NCBI GenBank assembly: GCA_903772945.1
Contig: CAICTM010000035.1
Span: 1 to 64,000, forward strand
Direction of reading: 5' to 3'
Source: Seminavis robusta
Lineage: Eukaryota > Bacillariophyta > Bacillariophyceae > Naviculales > Naviculaceae
Length of the DNA stretch: 64,000 bases
Positions within the stretch are counted from its first letter, which is position 1; the number at the start of each line of letters is the position of its first letter. The notes beneath the pieces are model-generated. The model did no database searches, was not told the DNA's origin, and saw only the letters and a list, made by a program, of their open reading frames with translations. The translations under genes and the position numbers were made by a program. Below, one piece after another: positions 44,632 through 53,500 of this stretch.

Positions 44632-46011
44632 CCACCATGTGTCCGGAGTTCTTCAAAGAAGCGTTTCTCATTCGATTGCTTTCGCGATTCAGTCTCTTTT
44701 GTGTTCTTGCCTCGCTTGGTTCCTTTGATCAGCTTCTGTTTGTCAGCTGGCAGCTTGGCGAATGCATTGTCTGCTTGTTGAAGAATTCTGTCGGCAATTT
44801 CACTGTCTTTTGGAGCCATTTGACGTACTGGTTGTACTGGAGGAGCTGTCTTTTTGTACGGGTTGTATGTGACGGAGAATGCATTTGGGGCTGGGGGGAG
44901 TGTGGCCGCTGTAGTGGGATGGACAAATGCACTTGGATATGCCAAATTTTCTCCCAATTCCATATCCTGCGCGTGGAATCTCTCTGAAAAGCCATTTTCC
45001 TTGACATCATCACGGGCTTTTTCTTTTCGAATCTCATTTGCAAGTTGAAGTTTCTCTTTCCGAGTGACAGTCTGCTTTGGTGGCGGGGCAGGGGCTGTTG
45101 TTGATGCAGCTGCAAGACCAAGGAGAAGATCAGCTCCAGCAAGTTGAGTTGAAGTAGGAGCCATGAACGTGTCGTCTTCAAATTCATGCTCTGGGCGATT
45201 TGCTGTGTTCTTCCAATCATCATCATTCTCAAATTTCACTTGAGTCAAGAGCTGTCTCGAAGGATGGAAAGGCTCACAGTTTCTGGTACCAACCACCACA
45301 GCTTCTCCTTGTGACACTTGACGATTGACTACTTGTGCCCTGGTCTTAGTGCCGGCGGGTTGAACTTGTTCTGGCGAGAGTTCTTCGTCGGAAGAATGAA
45401 GAGTGAGTTGCTGCGACATGAGTGGAATGCGACTGCTTGGTTTGGAGTCCTCTTCTTCATCATCACTCTCTTCACTGCTACTAGAGTCATCAAAGTGCTT
45501 GACTACAAACTCTGCAGCATCAGGGTGTGACAGTCGCTGTTCATAGGACAAAGAAGAAGATGGTTTGTCTCGAACTGTCTCTTTCTCACTTTTTTCTTCC
45601 TCTTCTTCTTCCTCCTCCTCAGCGATTTGAGTGAATACCAAGTCTCCACCCTCTGTATCTTGTTGGATGGCAACCATCTGCGAACAAAGGGACCTTCCTC
45701 TAGCCTTGATGGTGCCGGACTTCCCTCGAGTGGACACCATGGTCGGTTGTTTCAACGGTTGAGAACAACAACAATGTGCGAGAAAATTGAATGAATAAGC
45801 CAGCAAATACAGACCAGCCGTTTTCGTTCCCATTGAAACAAAGCCGACCACGCCGGGTCGGTCGGGCTCCGCCCTCCCTCCCTTGGGTGCCTCCGGTCGG
45901 TCGGGCTTGGGCATTCGCCCAGCGCCCTCCCTCCCTCCGGTCGCCCAGCGGGCCCGGCGTTGGACCGGTTCGTTTTTAATAAGTTTGCCTCTCCTTCCAT
46001 CGTCACCGCAC

Positions 46012-46075
46012 AAAGTCGTCTTGGTTCTCTTCTTCAAACACCAAGACAGGAATGATGCCGTTCTTGTGAGATGAA
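46012..46075 (+). repeat. Dispersed structured repeat, third copy
   Basis: It matches about 25733-25795 and 30463-30520 at roughly 80 percent or better (AGTCGTCTTGGTTCTCTTCT, then CAAACACCAAG, then GATGCCGTTCTTG). Two nested self-complementary pairs are kept in all copies: CTTGGT with ACCAAG, and AAGAAC with GTTCTT. Its location just outside the right side of the Crypton-like element mirrors the position of block B next to block A. Confidence 0.6.
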
Positions 46076-46627
46076 GGTCTTTTTGGAGGCCCGGATCTTT
46101 TTCCGTTTTTGATGTTGTGCATGGATTCGATTCGATTCTGGGGTTGGATAAGAAGCTCGCAGAGCTGTTTCCTCCTCAGCCACCAGCCTTGCTGCTGTTA
46201 TTGTTGAAACCGCTTTCCCATTTTCTTTCCAAGCATCCTCTTGTTGCCAAAGATCAACCCGTTGTCGCTGTCGTCGAAGAAGTGAGTGACTTGTATAATT
46301 ACCAGCCCTATAGGTACTCGATCATCGTGCTCGTGAACCTGTCTTTGGTGTCCACTGCGCCTCTACCTGGAGGACTGCGAGAAAAGTTATTGCTTCACGG
46401 TGTATCGATCGCCGTGAACGCTTGTCACCCTCGCAACATCATTGCTTCCGCTGTACACACTACTAGCATTACTGCTTTGCTTGATTTTCCATATTACTTT
46501 AATTTCGAGCGGCTGCCGTGCGGAGCAACATGCATACATACATACACGCCTCCTTTGAATTTCTCACTTTGTGATTCTGTTGGACGTCTTTTTCTTGAAA
46601 GACTCCGTATTTGTTCACAATAATATC
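46076..46627. other. Upstream region of the zinc-finger gene
   Basis: A 169-codon plus-strand frame (46117-46623) covers most of this stretch. It has no recognised domain and contains GTGAGT and other donor-like words. It could hold a 5' exon or leader of the following gene, but no splice pair is convincing. No other gene is seen. Confidence 0.35.
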
Positions 46628-47113
46628 ATGCCACAAGAAGACACAGAACAAGCTCCATCGTCCAAGGACACTTCCTCGGATGACACAAAGAAACCGAAAA
46701 AGACGACAGAACCACCCGACGGCTACGTGTGCAATCTCTGCAAGATTACGGGCCATTGGATTCAGCAATGCCCCACCAGAAAACAGCACAATAAGCGAAA
46801 ACGCAAAACAACAACCACACATCAACCCGGAGTGGAACCTTCTCCCAAAGACATTGAACGAGCCAAAAAGATGCAAGCCATTCCATCACCTCCCTGTGAT
46901 TGTGGGGAAACCAGTCGCCTCAAAAAGGTCAAGCGATCCCATGTCACGGAACATTCCCGCGCCGTGGGATCCTGGTTCTTTTTCTGTGCCAAGAAAAAGG
47001 ACGACGCCACCAAATGCAACTTTGCAAAACCCGTCGAAGAGGTCCAAAGAGACAAGAAAGAAAAGGTGCAAGGGAGTTGGTATGCCAAGAAACGAAAACA
47101 GCAAGTGGAATGA
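46628..47113 (+). CDS. Small CCHC and GRF-type zinc-finger protein
   Basis: About 161 residues from the ATG in ATCATGCCACAAG; an in-frame upstream extension is less likely because the disordered, charged N-terminus begins naturally here. Residues about 33-49 (YVCNLCKITGHWIQQCP) form a CX2CX4HX4C zinc knuckle, usually an RNA or single-strand nucleic-acid binder. Residues about 90-145 contain a CxC (CDCG), then GSWFFFCAKKKDDATKCNF, which fits the GRF-type zinc finger found in nucleic-acid enzymes. The ends are Lys-rich. It is therefore probably a nuclear nucleic-acid-binding protein; the process is unknown. It lies 0.6 kb right of the Crypton-like element but shows no sign of belonging to it. 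Confidence 0.7.
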   Translation: MPQEDTEQAPSSKDTSSDDTKKPKKTTEPPDGYVCNLCKITGHWIQQCPTRKQHNKRKRKTTTTHQPGVEPSPKDIERAKKMQAIPSPPCDCGETSRLKKVKRSHVTEHSRAVGSWFFFCAKKKDDATKCNFAKPVEEVQRDKKEKVQGSWYAKKRKQQVE

Positions 47114-47579
47114 TTGAATGACATGTGGTATTTCATGATTGGAGAGTATCGTATCCATGCAATCAGCAGATCGGATGGATGCATGCACATGCACACGCCA
47201 TTGTACCTGCAGCACGATGTATGTGTCGACCACTCCAGTCTCAGAAGGCAGACTATGTCGTGGAAGCAAGTATGGCAAAAGAGGCATGCCACCGAGCAAA
47301 GGCGCTTCTGAACATACCCTTAGTAGAAGAAGCATGTATGGCAAGAAAAGGAGGAATGCCATGGGCGGCTCTGAACTCTTTGCTTTCACGAACCAATCTA
47401 CGTACCCACCTGTAGCCATGTACAGTAGACAACTTTAGTTTCAGCGGAGCCTGACTGAAGACACGACATTGATTGAAGAACACTTCAAAGTAGCATACTA
47501 GCTGCAGAGGGTTTTGTGTCAATAGACCTACTAATGTTACAGGGAAACCTAGTCTTGCGACTGCAAACACGTTCTAGTT
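47114..47579. other. Intergenic region between convergent genes
   Basis: It holds the 3' ends of the zinc-finger gene and of the giant gene. An imperfect tandem repeat of about 65 bp (GTATGGCAA...GGAATGCCA...GCTTCTGAAC type words at about 47270 and 47335) is the only structure noticed. Confidence 0.5.
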
Positions 47580-50500
47580 TCATTCGGTATAGGAGACGGC
47601 GTGGTCCGTATGCTGGGCCTCCTCTTCTTCTTCCTCCTCCTCCTCGTCATCGATAATCGAGTTGGAACGGGCATTCCGTTGCTGTTTCCAACGATTCATA
47701 GCTCGGTTCATCTTGTCCGATCGAGGGCTTATAGAACTGATAGATCGTCTCTCACTCGCTGGATTGTGCGGTGGAAGTTCTCCGTTGGATCGCGCCACCA
47801 CCTTTTTGGCACGAGACTTTAGCAAGGGAGATGAGACTGGCTTGAAAATGCGAGCCGCTGGAGAAGGTGTAATCGAAATGGTTTCCACGAGCAGTGACGA
47901 AGTAGCATTGTTGTCGTTGTTGGTTGTGGCATTATTGTTGTTGTTGTCGACTGTAATTTGATGGGGCAAATCGGTGGATGTAGAAGACTTGGCGTCAGCC
48001 TGGCTACTAGAGGAAGCAACACTGCCATCGCCAGCAACAGCTTTGCTGCTCTCGGCTTTTGCAGTGGACTCGGCAACCGCTGCAGCAGTTGCAGAAGATT
48101 TCTGCTGTGCGGATGCCTTCAGAGACTTGACCAGTCTGGCCCGAAACTGGAGTGGAAATGGCGACGACAACGACTTTGATTGAGAAGGTGCAGTTGTCTT
48201 GTTTGGAGACGTCTTTGGTGGGCTTTTGCCACCGTCTGCTTTCACCAGGACCTTTGATGGCAGGGAAGAAGGGCGCTGCTGAAGGCTTTCATCTTGGTTG
48301 CCCCCCTCAGCTGGACCGCTTTCTCCAGTTCTGTTGATTGCGATTTTGGATGGAACAGCCGATTCCTGTTCTGGTGGCTGAGTTTGCATGTTAATCTTCG
48401 ATGGGAGTGAAGGTGGCCGTGTGGAGTTTGGTTGGGACTGGGAACCTTCACCTTGGTCACCACCAATCTTCGATGGGAGCGAAGGGGGGCGTGCTGAGAT
48501 TGGCTGCGACTCTCCTTGGTCTGTACCAATCTTTGATGGGATTGACGGCGGTCGGGTTGATTGCTGGGGACCGCTTTGTTGGTTCATTGCGATCTTCGAA
48601 GGCAGCGAAGGGGAGCGTGAAGATTCATGCCGTGCCTGATGATCTTGATCGTTGACCGCGATCTTTGACGGTAGAGAAGTTGGCACTGCTGATGAACGAC
48701 CACGATTTGACAGTTGGTGTGATGGGTCACTACCGTTCTCGGAAATGACCCGGAATCCAGCAGTTTCAGGAGAATCTGGTCGTTTGGCAAATTGCATTTC
48801 GTACGATTTCGTCAGAATGTGTTGCCTGGCCAGAAGCAGTTCCTCAGGCAGCCCCTCAAAAGATGTCAATCCGCCACGGGGAATACTACTATCTGCCGAG
48901 GGCGTCGCGCTAAGGTATTGGGATGGATCTTGTTGATATTGTAGTCTGGACTTCAAGTGCCATGACATTTCCTGTTCCGTATCATATGTTGGCGACACTC
49001 CAGGCGTTTCGCCATCATAACTTGCGCTGGCGAAGTCGCCGCTGGGCTCTTGCGGCATTTGCATCGCTACGACTTCCCTTGGAAACGATAGATTTGTCTG
49101 GGTCAAGGCAGGGCTGTCCATGTCTCCATTTCTAGTGTCTCCTCTTCCTGCAACTCTGTCAATTTCAACCTGAGACAACATCATACGAATGTCATCCGGG
49201 ATTGATAGAGGGTTTCTCGGCAGAGATGACCTTTGTGGTGAGTAGTGTTCCTCGAGCATAGCACCAAGAATATCTCCCGGTGGTCCTGACCCAGGCGATA
49301 ACTGCCCATTGTAACCAGCATCAGAAAGAGTTTTCTCGATTCTCATCACGATTTCGCTGGGTAGAAGTGCAATCGCTTCTGCAGAAGTCGAAATTTCCGT
49401 TTCTTGAAGAAGAGCCACAATCTCTCTTGGCAGCGTAGGTCTAGTGTCCTTGGGAGACGGAGGCGAATCGCGACGTGAATCTTCGCTGTCCATCCGCCCG
49501 TTACCACCGCTTTGCACCCGCCCGCTGTTTGGCGTTACCGGCTGGTGCTTCTGCCAATATGCCTCTCGCCTGGACGTCATTGACAGCGTGGACTCTTTCG
49601 GCTTCGCCGTCAATAGCTCAGCGATCAACGCTGGCTCCTTCGGACTTTTTTCCGAGCCACTGTCGTTCTGGACGACCACCTCAGAGGGAAAACCCATGGA
49701 CTTGTCCGTAAGACGCTGTTTGTATGAGAAATCCTCTCTGATTGGGGCCTGAAGGACTGCAAGGATGGGATTGACAGCTGGGGTCGTGATCTCTTGGGGT
49801 GGCACAATCCGCGGTTTTGGGAGAATGGGCAGAGTCTTGTCTCCCCCTACATTCTGATTAGTACGTATCATATCGGAGGGACAGTCAGTTTCTCCTGCTA
49901 CAGTTTGATCGGAAGGGGGTTCAGGACAGTAGTCAGTTTCTCCTGCTACAGTTTGGTCCGAAGGGGGCTCAGTAACATCGTCGCCAGATGCCTTTGCACC
50001 AGCTGCTGCTCCTGCAGCCGCCGCTGCCACACATTGACCATCGACCTCTTCTATTGCTGGATCTTCGTTTTCGTACACCGTTGGTAGGTTCACAACCATC
50101 CCCAACTTCGATCCTTGCTGACTAATGTCCGTTGCCCTCCCATTTCCTCCAGTATCAACCGGAGTTGATGATTGAGGACTCCCTGCAGGCTTCGCTGCGT
50201 GTGTGAGAGCTGGAAGCAGCAGGCCGGCAGGTTTCTCTGTGGGCTTGACCTGGATCTCCTGCGGGGGAATCCGCTGAGATTGACTCTCTTGGTGGGGATG
50301 CTGGGGTGGTTGTTGAGCCTGAGTCTCAGGCGAAGGTTTCTGAGTTTGCTGCTGCACTTTGATCTCAACTGGTGGCTTCTGAGTTTGCGCTTGGCCTTCC
50401 TCGTCAGGGAGAGTCTTCTGCGCCTGTTCTTGACCACTGGGGAGTTGTTTGTCCGGAACGCTTTGGACGTCCACCAAGTTGATCACTGTCGGATCATCGG

Positions 50501-53500
50501 CATTCTTTGCACGCCATCCACCGTCCATCTGACCAGAGGGGAACATTGCAGTGGAACTCTTGTCTGTCAAATCAATAATCGTGGGGTCTTTCCCCATTTC
50601 GACTCCGGTCATGTCGTGTACGACATGTTGGATGCTGGCACGACCAGCGGCGTCAGGCACTATCGTCACTTGGCGTTGCTGTTGAACAAGAACCACATGC
50701 TTCGTATTTTGAGGGGTTGTTGTATCATGAACGATTTCAATGTCGTGGGCTCGCCCACCACGAACAAAGTTCTGAAGACTTAAAGAGTCGTGGATAATCT
50801 CAATATCGTCGTGTACACCCTCTTGATTCACAGTGTCCTGTTGGCTTGTGGTGGTGTGCACAATCTCTACAGAACTCGTCTCGTTCATACCGAGCCCTGT
50901 GTCTTGACCAAGTCTTAGTTCGGAATCCGTCATAATAAGTGCTGCAACCTTGGTAGCAGTGGCAGCAATGGATTCAATCTCTTGCCTTTTGGATTGTTCG
51001 TAAAACGGAGATTGTGTCGGCAGCGTTTTCTGCTCAAAGCCGCCCTGCGTAGAAGGAGGAAGCGGCGAAACCGATAAGGTTTCTAGATTCTGCGTTTGTG
51101 CCGCTTTGAAGGCTGTGACGGAAGACTGCACGGACGGATCAACCAGGTGGACTACAGATGGAGCCTGAATTCCTGTTCTGCTTTTGGGTGGATGAAACTG
51201 GTAGTCATTTGTGAGGCTTTCAAGGACCTCATTCTTTTCAATTTCCACAACGAACAGAGTCGAGTCTTCGTCGTTCGAAAGCATATCCAGCGTTTTCTTT
51301 GTGTCCTTGGAGAAAAATGTTTCCCGATTCTTTTCCTTGTTCCCAACGTTGCCCTTGGCTTGATGGCCAACATCTGGAGCCGGGAGTTGACGTGGACGTT
51401 TTGAAGGAGACATCTGCGACATAATCGACGCAAACAAACCAGCCATCGTTGTTTCCAGCCTTTCGAGGGGGGATGCATCAGTCTCATCGGGAGCGTTTAT
51501 TGTCACATGATGCTGCCGCCCAACTTCAGGCAAATTCGGTCGCCTCTCATCGTTCGGTGTACTGGTCAAGCTTGATCTTTCTTGGTTGCGACGTATTCTT
51601 CGCTCAGCCGGTGAGATACGACGCTCAGGTGAATTTTGTTGGATTTCAAGAATATTTCTCAGGTTCTCATCCAGCTTGCTCACTGTCTCTGCCATCAGCT
51701 TCTGCTCCGCGGGAGACAAAAGTTTCGACTCCGGTGGTGATTGTGGGATTGCTGTCGTGTGCCGTGGGGCGGAGGAAGGTCTGGCTGCGACAGCGTTGTG
51801 AATGAGGGTGTCCAGACGACTTTCCAGTTCGCGAAAGTTCTCTTTGGATTCGGCGCCACTGCTCTGGTTCGATGATGAGTCCTGGCTGCGACTGCCACTT
51901 CCATGTGATGCAGACTTACGAGCTGTGCTTGCACTGCTCGCTTCTTCTACCTCCTCGCTAGAAGAAGGACGCTGTGATGGTGGTTTTGTTTTCTTGTGAT
52001 GACTCCGTGTCTTGTACTTGTTTCTACTGCTGCTGCTGGCGCTGCTGTGATCTTCCTCGCTTGTACTTGAGGAATGACCAACACCCCTTGGCTTCGACAC
52101 GTTCAGCTGGCTCTTTGTCTTCACATTGCTTCGTTTCTTTGCATCACTTCGATCTTCGGATGCACTGGATTCTTCTCCTGACGGACGTTCCTGTGTACTC
52201 AATGCTTTGAGCTGTGAGTCCTCGGCCGATCTGGAGCTCAGCCTCAGTTGCAGATTTCGCCTTTCTGATGACTTCTTTGACGTCCCATCTGATGTCGGAG
52301 TGAGCCTGGGAAATTGCAGGTCTCGGTGAGTCTCACTGTTGGACGCTCCTTTGGTTTCCATCTGCATTAGTTGTTGCATCACCACGTCAGGTGCACCTCG
52401 ACCACTTTTGGTCTGAGATGAAACGTTTGGTCCCGACCCTTGCACGCCAGCGGGAGCTGATGGCCCTGTTGCAAAATGTCTACCAAGTTTGCTCAGCACC
52501 ATGTCAACTATTTCAGGATCCGTAGGCCCCTCTGACGACTCACTTGACTTCTTGGCCCCCAAGATATCTTCCATGGCAGCGGATAGTAGCTGCTTGCGTT
52601 TGCCTGCTGCGGTTGGCTCTGCCTCGTTCGTTTTCGTCGTCACTCGTTGTTTTCGTGACTTGGAAGCGTCACTATGATTGGACTCTTGTCGCTGCAACGT
52701 TTTCTTGTTTTGTTTTGGGTGCTTGGCATCGTCGTTGACTTCGGCATTCTCTTTCTTTGTGTGGCCTGTCTTCTGCTTTGGTTTCGGTTGATTGAAAGGT
52801 GGCTCTGACTCGTCTTCTGGCGAATGAGGTGGGACATCAATCGTAACTCCCGCGAGATTCCGTCGAGCGGCAAGAGTTCCGACCTCGGTCGATGGCTTGG
52901 GCTGCGCTCCGGACTGGACCTTTGCCTGAGTTGATGGCGGGGCCATGAGTTGCAGGGATGTGACTTGACTCTTGAACTTCTGCTCCATGTCATAGACTTT
53001 GGCTTGGCGTTGCAACACTGATGGTATTGTTGCGACTGACATGCCACAATTTGCATCCTGAACGACATCAATACTGACTCCAGTCATCGTCCCGACTTCG
53101 TCCTCTTCTAGTATTGATGGGGGCTTGTTCTTCTTGGCCCTTGATGGGACGCCTTGTGGTTCTTTCTTATACAATGTAAGTTGCAGCGGTTCAATCTTCT
53201 GTGGTCGCTGTTGTCTCTGATGAAGTTGCGATTGTTTCTGGGACTTGGATGGCGACATATTAGCGGGTTGGGAGGGTTGCAATTGCCGTTGTGGTTTCTC
53301 GAGAGCTGTAGTAACTCTAAGCTTTTGCTTTGATGTCTCGTGATCTTGCTCTGCATGTTGACCAAGTATTAGACGCATCCTATCTTTGGAAGAATCCAAA
53401 CTCCCGCGTCTGGAATCATCGTCACTCGAGTTGGCGCCCACTCTGTCATTTACCGTCACCAAGAGCTTGCTGTACTTGTGAGAACGTCTACTAGAAGGCG

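Larger units (their letters stand above)
32623..45740 (-). pseudogene. Crypton-like tyrosine recombinase gene, split by an LTR element
   Basis: The 5' part is 45740-44632 (ATG before VSTRGKSG, about 369 codons, acidic and disordered with a nine-Glu run). The 3' part is 34390-32623 (about 589 codons). The LTR element sits between them at a 4-bp duplicated target, and the two halves are colinear on the minus strand in a compatible frame, so the insertion is what interrupts the gene. The 3' part has the tyrosine-recombinase residues: Arg in CFRGKQDH (codon near 33875), GHALR (His and Arg), ARHMGHK (His) and the likely nucleophile Tyr in TQKHYAE. A core-binding-like helix region precedes it (FFRGTFNRLKKKGI). 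The tail is proline-rich with 12 consecutive Pro (GGT-type microsatellite near 32777-32815) and then Gly/Asn-rich. The residue pattern fits Crypton/DUF3504-type recombinases. Confidence 0.75.
31970..45987 (-). mobile_element. Crypton-like DNA transposon carrying a nested LTR insertion
   Basis: This is the region around a tyrosine-recombinase gene on the minus strand. Without the nested LTR elements (34395-44631 plus one 4-bp target copy) it is about 3.8 kb. The left edge is set by the end of block A' (GAGATGGG, 31969). The right edge is a guess from TTTGCCT at about 45988, which follows GAGATGGG directly in the possible empty site at 25715-25730. AAATACAGACC lies near both ends (32017-32027 and 45805-45815, same orientation), and the left end also has its inverse at 31982-31992. 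The right 120 bp are GC-rich with repeated GGTCGGGC and GCCCTCCCTCCC blocks. Cryptons move by a tyrosine recombinase and lack long terminal repeats. Boundaries are uncertain. Confidence 0.55.
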
